A stretch of 14,430 bases of DNA from Treponema sp. (GTDB lineage: Bacteria; Spirochaetota; Spirochaetia; Treponematales; Breznakiellaceae): assembly GCA_031266255.1 (NCBI GenBank), contig JAISBK010000177.1, forward strand, positions 1-14,430, in the 5' to 3' direction. The position numbers and the translations under genes were made by a program. Positions 1 to 6,195 of this stretch are shown piece after piece (the stretch's first letter is position 1; each line of letters opens with the position of its first letter). A model generated the notes under the pieces. It searched no databases, had not been told where the DNA came from, and saw only the letters and a program-made list of their open reading frames with translations.

Positions 1-252
1 GTACGGCTCCATACCACCGGAGATAGGGGAATGGGACCCTTGGCAAAGGTGGTATATATTGCGGATAAACTTGAAATTTCCCGAGATGATCTGGCTCCTG
101 GGATCCGGGAACTGAGGGAAACCGCGGATCTGGATCAGCTTTTTGCAGCGGTTTTAGAAGAGACCGTAGGGTATCTCCGTTCTCAAGCACTGGATATTTC
201 CGAGGGAACCTTGCGCCTTTTTGAGACCGTACACAAAAGGAACAGCCGGTGA
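1..252 (+). CDS. yqeK: YqeK-type HD-domain hydrolase, C-terminal part (5' end outside window)
   Basis: The open frame runs in from base 1 without a start (reading VRLHTTGDRGMGPLAKVVYIADKL), so this is the end of a longer gene. The visible part has the HTTG-x-x-x-M segment and the YIADKLE segment, whose Asp is the last metal ligand of the HD fold; both are typical of YqeK. YqeK proteins are known as symmetrical diadenosine tetraphosphate (Ap4A) hydrolases of the cytoplasm, splitting Ap4A to two ADP. The upstream HD metal ligands are not in the window. In many bacteria yqeK lies between nadD and rsfS; here an LCP gene is inserted before rsfS. The TGA stop overlaps the GTG start of the next gene by four bases, suggesting translational coupling. 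The family call is firm for a fragment of this length because the motif and gene order agree. Confidence 0.85.
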   Translation, partial: VRLHTTGDRGMGPLAKVVYIADKLEISRDDLAPGIRELRETADLDQLFAAVLEETVGYLRSQALDISEGTLRLFETVHKRNSR

Positions 253-1460
253 AGAGAGCAAAAGTTGATGCCAGTGCGTTTCTTTTGGGAACCATCGTGG
301 TACTCCTGAGTGCAGGGATCTTTATCACGGTAGTGGCCTTACGGGCCGATCCAATTGAGGGGGTACTGACCGGAGACCGGGTCATCAATACCCTTTTTGT
401 CATTGAAGGGGATGCGAAACCCCTGGGTACCTATGTGCTCATGTATTATCCAGCTACCAAACGGGCCGCGATCTTTGATATACCCGGGGAATTGGGTTTG
501 ATTCTCCAGAAGATCAACCGAGTTGATAGGATCGATACGGTCTATGATCCTGTAAAGCTCATTACCTTTGAACAGGAGATAGAACGGCTTTTGGGTATTG
601 ATATCAGTTTTTCCTTGGTTTTGAATACCCAGAATCTCCGCAAGGTGGTTGACTTGATTGAAGGGGTGGAACTCTTCATTCCCTCCCCGGTGGAAATCTA
701 TCAGGAATCACAGCCTATTCTCTTCCCTTCTGGGATAACCCGGCTGGATGGCGATAAGGCTACAAGCTATGTTACCTATGAACTCCCTAATGAAAACCGG
801 GAACTCATAACCTTCCGCAGACAGCGATTTTTTCTGGGGTTTCTTAAACGGTTGGGGGAGAAAAACGAGATACTCAAGACCCCTTTGGTAGCCCAATCGT
901 ATCAGACTATGCTCACGACCGATATGAATCAACGTATCAGGACCCGGCTTTTTGATGAATACGCAGGGGTCGATATGGACAGGATAAGTATACAATCTGT
1001 AGGAGGGAATATTCGAGAGGTTTCAGGGCAAACTCTCTTATTTCCCTACTATGACGGCAGTCTCATCAAAGAAATTGTGCGGCAAACCCTAGGAGGGCTC
1101 ACCCGGCAAGTGGAAGGGGCGTTTACGGAACGGGTCTTTACGGTGGAGGTCCTCAATGGGACGACAGTCAACGGCCTTGCCGGGAGAACTGCGGAATTGT
1201 TGCAAGGGTTTGGCTATGATGTCATCGCCATTGGTAATGCAGATCGTATCTACGAAGCCAGCCTCATTGTAGATCGATCGGGCAATGAGAGTATGGTCAA
1301 GACTCTGGGGGATATTATCCACTGTAAAAACATTCGAGTTGAAGCGCAGCAAAACACCAATCTGGAAATGGAAATGACCATGCAAAATGTGGAATACAGA
1401 TCTGATTTTACCCTTATCATCGGGAGTGATTTTAATGGACGATATGTTTCAGACGGATAA
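249..1460 (+). CDS. LCP (LytR-CpsA-Psr) family protein with LytR_C domain, degenerate active site
   Basis: The protein has 403 residues with a GTG start overlapping the yqeK stop. Residues about 10-31 form one membrane segment after a short basic N-terminus (MKRAKVDAS), so the rest should face the periplasm. Residues about 45-225 match the LCP fold and residues about 296-366 (FTVEVLNGTTVNGLAGRTAE...) match the LytR_C domain. LCP enzymes usually transfer undecaprenyl-linked glycopolymers to peptidoglycan and carry D-T and S-I-P-R-D motifs. Here those places read GTYVLM and FDIPGEL, so the usual Arg-Asp pair is absent; a later Arg cluster (FRRQRFF, about 189-195) remains. Treponemes are not known to make wall teichoic acids, so the substrate is unknown and the protein may have lost transferase activity. 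It overlaps the chosen rsfS start by 26 bases. Confidence 0.85.
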   Translation: MKRAKVDASAFLLGTIVVLLSAGIFITVVALRADPIEGVLTGDRVINTLFVIEGDAKPLGTYVLMYYPATKRAAIFDIPGELGLILQKINRVDRIDTVYDPVKLITFEQEIERLLGIDISFSLVLNTQNLRKVVDLIEGVELFIPSPVEIYQESQPILFPSGITRLDGDKATSYVTYELPNENRELITFRRQRFFLGFLKRLGEKNEILKTPLVAQSYQTMLTTDMNQRIRTRLFDEYAGVDMDRISIQSVGGNIREVSGQTLLFPYYDGSLIKEIVRQTLGGLTRQVEGAFTERVFTVEVLNGTTVNGLAGRTAELLQGFGYDVIAIGNADRIYEASLIVDRSGNESMVKTLGDIIHCKNIRVEAQQNTNLEMEMTMQNVEYRSDFTLIIGSDFNGRYVSDG

Positions 1461-1833
1461 AAAGTCTAATTCGGTATATACCGTGGCTATAGAACTAGGT
1501 ACCCTCCTGCGGGATTACCGGGGAGGAGATGTGTTGGTCATGGATCTGCGGGAACTCAATGGGTGGACTGATTTTTTCGTAATAGCCACGGTAAGCAGTA
1601 CTACCCATTTACAGGGCTTGGAACAGCATATCAAGGAGTTTTCCCGGGAAAAGGGCATGGATATACTCAGGCGATCTCCCCGGGCTGCCGCACATTCACG
1701 CCTTGCCTGTAACGAGGAATGGCGCATTATCGACCTGGGGTTCGTGGTGATTCACCTCATGACTGCGCAGACCAGGGCCTTTTATGAACTAGAACGGCTC
1801 TGGAGCGCTGCTGCCATTATTTTTAAGGAGTAA
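1435..1833 (+). CDS. rsfS: Ribosomal silencing factor RsfS
   Basis: RsfS binds ribosomal protein L14 on the large subunit and blocks joining with the 30S subunit, lowering translation when nutrients are short. From the chosen start the protein has 132 residues. The core segments are visible: WTDFFVIATVSSTTH in the first half, and near the end the IIDLGFVVIHLM strand followed by RAFYELERLW, the family's C-terminal signature. An upstream in-frame ATG at 1387 would add 16 residues deep inside the LCP gene. I prefer ATG 1435 because GGGAG at 1422-1426 is a well-spaced binding site for it; ATG 1444 is a second possibility. It is the last gene of the yqeK-LCP-rsfS group and is followed by a strong hairpin. 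Confidence 0.93.
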   Translation: MDDMFQTDKKSNSVYTVAIELGTLLRDYRGGDVLVMDLRELNGWTDFFVIATVSSTTHLQGLEQHIKEFSREKGMDILRRSPRAAAHSRLACNEEWRIIDLGFVVIHLMTAQTRAFYELERLWSAAAIIFKE

Positions 1834-1850
1834 GCCCCGGTTAATCGGTG

Positions 1851-1889
1851 GAGGCTGTTTCAAACCCCGGTTGGTTTTGAAACAGCCTC
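1851..1889. terminator. Perfect 14-bp inverted repeat between convergent genes
   Basis: Arms at 1851-1864 (GAGGCTGTTTCAAA) and 1876-1889 are perfect reverse complements with an 11-base loop. The hairpin lies 17 bases after the rsfS stop and 65 bases from the stop of the convergent acidic-protein gene, where a shared two-way terminator would be expected. Neither side is followed by a T-run, so it is not a classical intrinsic terminator. It may block 3' decay, or be a copy of a dispersed genomic repeat. Confidence 0.6.
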
Positions 1890-1954
1890 GAATTGCAAAA
1901 ATATACAAGTTTGAGCAAAGCCCCTCAAGTTTCTAGAGACGACCACGGTTGCGG

Positions 1955-2320
1955 CTATTCATCAAAATCATCGTCCTCGAAATCATCGTCGAAATCTTCT
2001 TCGTCAAAATCTTCGTCGAAATCATCGTCGTCGAATTCGTCATCGTCAAAATCTTCGTCGAAGTCATCGTCTAAATCGTCAAAATTATCTTCCTCGCCGA
2101 TATCTTCATCTTCATCGTCCTCTTCATCAAAGGCCAGGATAGGATAGGAGAAATGGTCAGTATCATCTAAGGAGTACTGCCAAGGCTCAAGGGAAGAGAC
2201 GCTCCAGAGGGCCATCAAGGTAGGCATTTCTGACGAGTATAACTCGTCAGGCGAATAGGACTCATCTAAGGGGTTCCGTCCGGAAATTCGCTGGGTATTT
2301 ATAGTCTCGTACAGAATCAT
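1955..2320 (-). CDS. Small highly acidic protein with Phe-periodic Asp/Glu tail, unknown function
   Basis: I do not recognise the family. From the chosen start it has 121 residues. Residues 1-64 are of mixed composition with several Tyr and Trp and no membrane segment or signal peptide. From residue 65 to the end 44 of 57 residues are Asp or Glu, and nine Phe (80, 87, 91, 96, 101, 105, 110, 114, 119) are spaced mostly 4 or 5 apart. This suggests a cytoplasmic protein with an acidic tail that binds a basic partner, or mimics nucleic acid, using the Phe as anchors; that is inference. The first ATG (2332) has only a distant AAGAGA upstream. The second ATG (2320) has GGAG six bases before it and is preferred. 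Two sigma70-like promoters point at it. The opposite strand has a Ser/Lys-rich shadow frame; the promoters, the binding site and the structured N-terminal part favour the minus strand. Confidence 0.75.
   Translation of the reverse strand: MILYETINTQRISGRNPLDESYSPDELYSSEMPTLMALWSVSSLEPWQYSLDDTDHFSYPILAFDEEDDEDEDIGEEDNFDDLDDDFDEDFDDDEFDDDDFDEDFDEEDFDDDFEDDDFDE
1958..2126 (-). repeat. Low-complexity GAT/GAA/TTT codon tract
   Basis: This stretch of the acidic-protein gene consists almost only of Asp, Glu and Phe codons, giving near-repeats of units such as GAT GAA GAT TTT on the minus strand (seen on the plus strand as TCGTCGAAATC-like words). Such a tract can change length by slippage in steps of three bases without breaking the frame, so the tail length may differ between strains. 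Confidence 0.75.
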
Positions 2321-2352
2321 AACAAGCTCCATTTGGTTTTAATTTCTCTTGA

Positions 2353-2382
2353 AACATAAGTGAGATATTTAGCATCTGTCAA
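2353..2382 (-). promoter_or_regulatory. Promoter-like sequence, proximal, for the acidic-protein gene
   Basis: On the minus strand a perfect -35 TTGACA (2377-2382) is followed after 18 bases by TATGTT (2353-2358), which matches four of six -10 positions. Transcription would begin about 15 bases upstream of the first ATG (2332). It lies downstream of a second candidate, so the gene may have tandem promoters. Confidence 0.5.
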
Positions 2383-2438
2383 CTGGTTCCCATAGAATAT
2401 TTTACCAAGAATAGGGTATAAAAAATATTTTCTATAAG

Positions 2439-2468
2439 ATTATAGTAAATTGGTTTTAGGAGTTTCAA
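2439..2468 (-). promoter_or_regulatory. Promoter-like sequence, distal, for the acidic-protein gene
   Basis: On the minus strand TTGAAA (2463-2468, five of six matches) is followed after 18 bases by a perfect TATAAT (2439-2444). This is the closest sigma70-type match I saw in the window. The transcript would have a leader of about 100 bases, AT-rich, passing through the proximal promoter. Confidence 0.6.
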
Positions 2469-2495
2469 TACCAGGCTGAGACCCTATGACCCTAC

Positions 2496-2524
2496 TTTAC
2501 TTGCCGCGGTATTTTGGGTATATT
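2496..2524 (+). promoter_or_regulatory. Possible promoter for ispE and downstream genes
   Basis: TTTACT (2496-2501) and TATATT (2519-2524) are separated by 17 bases; they match four and five of six consensus positions. Transcription would start near 2531, giving a leader of about 27 bases before the first possible ispE start. It is divergent from the acidic-protein promoters in the same 225-base gap. Confidence 0.35.
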
Positions 2525-2557
2525 CTTACATTATAAACATTGGCCTGAAACAGAGAC

Positions 2558-3517
2558 TTGAAGGAGACTATACTGAGAATCGAAGCACCTTGCAAGATCA
2601 ATGTGCATCTGCAGGTGAAAGATCGGCGGTCCGATGGGTATCATAACTTGGAGAGTATTTTTGTAGCCCTGGCCTTTGGGGATACGCTTTGGGTTGATCA
2701 GACTGAGCAAGCAGGAGCCTGTACCATCCTGATGGATTGGCAATTCCTCCAGGCTGCAGGAATAGTCCCGGAAGAGGGAGTGCTTCCCCTGGAAAAAAAT
2801 ACCATTTACCAGGCGATATCCCTTTTTAGGGTTCAAACGGGATTTACCGGGGGTATTCGCGTCCGGGTAGAAAAGCGGATACCTTTAGGAGCTGGTTTGG
2901 GTGGGGGTTCTTCAGATGCAGCTTCGATGCTGAGGGCTTTGCAGTTCCTGGTTGCTCCAAAATTGCATCAGGATCAGTTGTTGGAAATGGCCCTGGCCCT
3001 GGGAAGTGATGTTCCGTTCTTCTTGTGGGGTGGAGCGGCCTTGGTATCTGGTCGTGGGGAACGGATTCTGCCCATTACTGTTCCTGAGGGTCTATGGGTA
3101 GTACTGGTATATCCAGGGTTTTCAAGCAATACTGCCGGGGCTTTTCGTTTATTAGACCGGACACGACCAGAATTGAGTTTAGGGAAGGAAACGGGTGTTA
3201 CTGAGTTGATAAGTGCCCTGGGGAAAAATCCAGGATCCTGGCCCTATAAGAATGATTTTTTGCAGGTATTTTTGGATGCAGGGGATCAGGAACAGGCGAG
3301 GATATATCGGAAGGTAGTGCAGGACCTCAAAGATTTGGGAGCGGATTTTGTCGGGTTGTCTGGAGCGGGATCTGTCTGTTTTGGTGTATTTGATGATGAA
3401 GGAACAGCGAAAAGAGCAGGCGCGGTACTTTCGGAGAAGAAAGGAGGACTGAATCAAAGATATTTTGTACAGGTAACGTTTCTACTTGCGTATTTGGCTT
3501 ATGGGGTAGTACAATAA
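2558..3517 (+). CDS. ispE: 4-diphosphocytidyl-2-C-methyl-D-erythritol kinase
   Basis: IspE is a cytoplasmic GHMP-family kinase of the non-mevalonate (MEP) isoprenoid pathway. It phosphorylates CDP-methylerythritol at the 2-hydroxyl with ATP. The frame gives 319 residues, somewhat longer than the usual 280-300. Seen in order: APCKINVHL with the expected catalytic Lys (13), DGYHNLESIF (about 26-35), the ATP loop PLGAGLGGGSSDAASML (109-125), GSDVPFFLWGGAA with the catalytic Asp (151), and the third GHMP motif GLSGAGSVCFGVF (266-278). The start is uncertain: the next in-frame codon upstream of this region is a stop at 2546, and no ATG occurs near. TTG 2558 lacks a good binding site, whereas AAGGAG (2561-2566) stands six bases before CTG 2573. 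Spacing to spoVG is 39 bases, so the two are probably co-transcribed. Confidence 0.95.
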   Translation: MKETILRIEAPCKINVHLQVKDRRSDGYHNLESIFVALAFGDTLWVDQTEQAGACTILMDWQFLQAAGIVPEEGVLPLEKNTIYQAISLFRVQTGFTGGIRVRVEKRIPLGAGLGGGSSDAASMLRALQFLVAPKLHQDQLLEMALALGSDVPFFLWGGAALVSGRGERILPITVPEGLWVVLVYPGFSSNTAGAFRLLDRTRPELSLGKETGVTELISALGKNPGSWPYKNDFLQVFLDAGDQEQARIYRKVVQDLKDLGADFVGLSGAGSVCFGVFDDEGTAKRAGAVLSEKKGGLNQRYFVQVTFLLAYLAYGVVQ

Positions 3518-3556
3518 ATAGTAAGTCGTTCTGGACCGACCGAAGGGAGAGGCCTC

Positions 3557-3838
3557 ATGGAGATAACCGATATCAGGGTCCGTAAAGTGACCGGCGAGGG
3601 AAAATTAAGAGCATATGTAACGGTTACATTTGATGACTGTTTTGTAGTGCATAATATCAAGATTATCGAAGGAAAAAGCGGAGTGTTTATCGCTATGCCG
3701 AGTCGGAAAACGAGGAGCGGGGAATATAAGGATGTAGCTCATCCGATTCATCCTGATTTTCGTACTGAGTTGCAAGCCCGGATCCTGGATAAGTACGATT
3801 TTGGGTATGGACCAGATGATCTATCAGTAGAATTATAG
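3557..3838 (+). CDS. spoVG: SpoVG family nucleic-acid-binding regulator
   Basis: The 93-residue protein begins MEITDIRVRKV and contains the family core FIAMPSRKTRSGEYKDVAHPI (about 44-64) followed by the PDFRTELQ helix. SpoVG proteins are small site-specific DNA- and RNA-binding regulators. The name comes from Bacillus sporulation, but homologues in spirochaetes such as Borrelia bind DNA and RNA and control other genes, so no sporulation role is implied. Its length is normal for the family. AGGGAGAGG just before the ATG is a good ribosome binding site. It follows ispE closely and precedes a tRNA gene by 77 bases, in which I see only weak promoter-like words (CATAAT at 3882-3887). Confidence 0.96.
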   Translation: MEITDIRVRKVTGEGKLRAYVTVTFDDCFVVHNIKIIEGKSGVFIAMPSRKTRSGEYKDVAHPIHPDFRTELQARILDKYDFGYGPDDLSVEL

Positions 3839-3915
3839 GGGCATTTGAAACCAGGCGTTCTATATGGAGCACTAGGGTAAGCATAATCGCTATTTTAAGA
3901 GGAATAACAATTCAT

Positions 3916-3987
3916 TGGGACGTAGGCAAGTGGTAAGCCACCGGGTTTTGGCTCCGGCATGCACAGGTTCGAACCCTGTCGTCCCAG
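3916..3987 (+). tRNA. trnQ: tRNA-Gln (anticodon UUG)
   Basis: All four arms fold: acceptor TGGGACG (3916-3922) with CGTCCCA (3980-3986) and discriminator G at 3987; D stem GGC/GCC; anticodon stem CCGGG/TCCGG around loop TTTTGGC, giving anticodon TTG, which reads CAA (and CAG by wobble) for Gln; T stem ACAGG/CCTGT with loop TTCGAAC. The gene is 72 bases long and the 3' CCA is not encoded, so a CCA-adding enzyme is needed. The U1-A72 pair is typical of tRNA-Gln. It sits between two protein genes on the same strand, and the rplY ribosome binding site begins three bases after its end, so the mature 3' end must be cut from a longer transcript. Confidence 0.96.
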
Positions 3988-3999
3988 GAAGGAGGAAGT

Positions 4000-4617
4000 A
4001 TGAGTCAAGTTGTTTTGACGGCTCGGAATAGGACTGTTACTGGTTCCGGGGCAGCTCGCCGGATCCGTCGTAGCGGTCGGATACCAGGGGTGTTATATGG
4101 ACGTTCTGGTCAAGCTCGAGCTATTGATCTGGATGCCCAGGAATTTGTAAAGGGCATCAAAAATATTTCTGAGAGTACCATTGTAACCGTGGAAATTGAG
4201 GGAACCACCTATAATGCCTTTGTAAAAGATACCCAGCGTAATATTAGAGACGGTAATGTACTGCATGTTGACTTTTATGAAGTGGAAAGCGGTGTTATGC
4301 TTCGGGCTAAAGTTTCGGTTCATATCCATGGAAACCCTGTGGGGGTTCGAGAAGGGGGTACTCTTGAATCGCCTCTCCATGAAATAGAGGTAGAATGTCT
4401 GCCTAAAGATCTACCGGAACGGATTGAGGTGGATGTGTCTGAACTCAAGTTAAATCAGTCCATCCATGTGCGGGATCTTGCCCTGGGTGAGGGGGTGAAA
4501 ATCATTTCTGGGGCGGATCAGGTAGTAGCCTTGGTGAAATTTGCCAAGGCTGAGGGCGCGGCCTCTGAGGAAGGGGGGACCGATGCAGTTTCCTCGGAAA
4601 CTGAAACTAAAGCCTAA
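4000..4617 (+). CDS. rplY: 50S ribosomal protein L25/CTC, long form
   Basis: L25 binds 5S rRNA in the large ribosomal subunit. The 205-residue protein is the long (TL5/CTC) form. Residues about 1-92 are the 5S-binding domain, with GAARRIRRSGRIPGVLYG near the start and RNIRDGNVLHVDFYEV near its end. Residues about 95-185 form the C-terminal beta domain, with PVGVREGGTLE and LPKDLPERIEVDVSEL. The last 20 or so residues are Ala/Glu-rich and probably disordered. GGAGG at 3991-3995 is a strong binding site five bases before the ATG. The gene follows tRNA-Gln by 12 bases. In Bacillus the homologue ctc lies downstream of spoVG with other genes between; pth, often next to rplY, is absent here. Confidence 0.97.
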   Translation: MSQVVLTARNRTVTGSGAARRIRRSGRIPGVLYGRSGQARAIDLDAQEFVKGIKNISESTIVTVEIEGTTYNAFVKDTQRNIRDGNVLHVDFYEVESGVMLRAKVSVHIHGNPVGVREGGTLESPLHEIEVECLPKDLPERIEVDVSELKLNQSIHVRDLALGEGVKIISGADQVVALVKFAKAEGAASEEGGTDAVSSETETKA

Positions 4618-4647
4618 TTCTTCTGCATGGACCTATAGCGATTGGCT

Positions 4648-6078
4648 ATGGTTTCAAGTCCTCAGAATTCCCCCTCTTTGAGTGATTCGATTTGTCTTTC
4701 TTTCGAAAGTGCAGTAGCTGCTGGTTTGGGAACATGGCCTAAAGGAACCGTATTGCTTGCTGCGGTTTCTGGGGGCGCTGATTCTACCGCCTTATTGGTA
4801 GCAGGGGTTGCATTACGCCAAGCTGGAGGCTATAAACTGCATTGCCTGCATGTAGAGCATGGCATACGGCCTGAAGAAGAACGTCAAGGGGATGCTTGGG
4901 CGGTACGAGATTTGTGTAACACGCTGCATGTTCCGTATCGTCTTATTGCTATACCTCCAGGTACTATTTTTCGTACGGCGAAACAGGATGGTTTAGGATT
5001 GGAAGGGACGGCGAGAGTTTTTCGCCACCGAGCGTGGAACTGGGAGGCTCGTAGAATCCGGGCGGCCCGCGTCCTTGTGGCCCATACCCAGGATGATCTC
5101 CTTGAGACGGTGCTTATGCGGTTTCTCCGGGGCTCAGGTCCAAGAGGGCTTGCGCCTATGAGCCGGGAAGCAGGGCGTATTTTGCGGCCCCTTTTGGGCC
5201 TTACCAGGGCTGATGTGTTGGCGTATCTTGCAGCTCGAGGTATAGGGTTCAGAACTGATACTACCAATGAGGATATCCGGTATCTGCGTAACCGAATTCG
5301 GCATAAGCTCATTCCCTGTTTAGATGCGTTTTTTCCTGGATGGAAGAAAGCGGTTTTACAGGGAACGAAGATCCAAGGCATGACCGCGGATTTCCTTACT
5401 ACAGAAGCGCAAAATCGGATACAGTGGGATTTGTCCCCAGGGGATGATGGGGGTATTGAGACTGAAGCGGAAGTGTTTTTCGCGCAGCCTGAAATAATCC
5501 GTGAAGAGGCCCTCTTTCAAGGGGTGGATAGATTAGTACGGCGTAGCACCGAAACAAAAGATGGGGATCTAGGGGTTGTGCCGGATCCGCTTCATGGCTT
5601 TGAAAATCGCGTAAAGAGCAAGGTACCCCGGCGGGCCAGTCTTAGACGCTTTACCGGGGGTGGCATTAAGGCATTAGACGCGGGGCCTCTACGGATTGAA
5701 AAGCATGGGTCTCGCATTACCTTGATTGATCACCTGCGAATCAGGAATAGGGCTATTGCCGGGTTTGCTTTGGTGATACAAGAACCAGGGGTCTATTGGT
5801 TCAAAGGTATGAAGATTGTATGCAGGGTTTCCTTACCGGGAGATGCGCAACAGGAAAACGTGTTTTTTTCTGCATACCTTCCTCTGGTTTTCAGGGAGCC
5901 TGCTCAATATGATTATAATAGCATGGGACTTGATAGAGTTCGGTATTCAGGGTATGGTTCAAGATATCCTGATAAGAGTAGATTCCCTGGTATTATGATA
6001 GAGGATGTTAAGGGTCTGGTTGGCTTTATTGATGCAGATACCAGAGAGTTTACGATTGAAGTATGCAGGCCAGAATAG
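4648..6078 (+). CDS. tilS: tRNA(Ile)-lysidine synthetase
   Basis: TilS attaches lysine to C34 of the minor tRNA-Ile with CAU anticodon, using ATP, so that it reads AUA and is charged with Ile. It is essential in most bacteria. From ATG 4648 the protein has 476 residues, within the family range. The PP-loop AVSGGADST (about 39-47) binds ATP. HVEHGIRPEE, AHTQDDLLETVLMRFLRGSG (about 145-164, in place of the common AHHADDQAET) and DTTNEDIRYLRNRIRH (about 204-219) are the family's other signatures. The C-terminal half is much less conserved, as usual, and holds the tRNA-contacting domains. TTG 4642 is an alternative start; neither has a clear binding site, so translation may be weak or coupled to rplY, whose stop is 30 bases upstream. 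A UAG at 4636 excludes starts further upstream. Confidence 0.94.
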   Translation: MVSSPQNSPSLSDSICLSFESAVAAGLGTWPKGTVLLAAVSGGADSTALLVAGVALRQAGGYKLHCLHVEHGIRPEEERQGDAWAVRDLCNTLHVPYRLIAIPPGTIFRTAKQDGLGLEGTARVFRHRAWNWEARRIRAARVLVAHTQDDLLETVLMRFLRGSGPRGLAPMSREAGRILRPLLGLTRADVLAYLAARGIGFRTDTTNEDIRYLRNRIRHKLIPCLDAFFPGWKKAVLQGTKIQGMTADFLTTEAQNRIQWDLSPGDDGGIETEAEVFFAQPEIIREEALFQGVDRLVRRSTETKDGDLGVVPDPLHGFENRVKSKVPRRASLRRFTGGGIKALDAGPLRIEKHGSRITLIDHLRIRNRAIAGFALVIQEPGVYWFKGMKIVCRVSLPGDAQQENVFFSAYLPLVFREPAQYDYNSMGLDRVRYSGYGSRYPDKSRFPGIMIEDVKGLVGFIDADTREFTIEVCRPE

Positions 6079-6195
6079 GTCCTGAGCATAATTTATTTTT
6101 TTTATAGAAGCAAATATACGATATGAAAAGCTATGTAGGGAAGAAGAGGGCAAGCCTAAGGGTGGATCTTTTTTGTCATAGTTCCAGGGGGATTG

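Noticed and set aside
1387..1434. Longer N-terminus for RsfS from ATG 1387
   Set aside because: It would overlap the LCP gene further, the added residues do not fit the family, and a well-spaced binding site points to ATG 1435.
1960..2100. Repeated short words that look like a repeat array or CRISPR
   Set aside because: The repeats are three-base codon words without unit and spacer structure; they encode Asp, Glu and Phe in one frame.
1893..2147. Plus-strand Ser/Lys-rich frame of 84 residues
   Set aside because: It is the reverse reading of the GAT/GAA/TTT codon tract; it has no good ribosome binding site and overlaps the hairpin after rsfS, while the minus strand has promoters and a binding site.
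6079..6195. 117-base gap before ftsH as a riboswitch or terminator
   Set aside because: I found only T-runs and a tiny GGC/GCC stem, with no strong hairpin or convincing promoter boxes.
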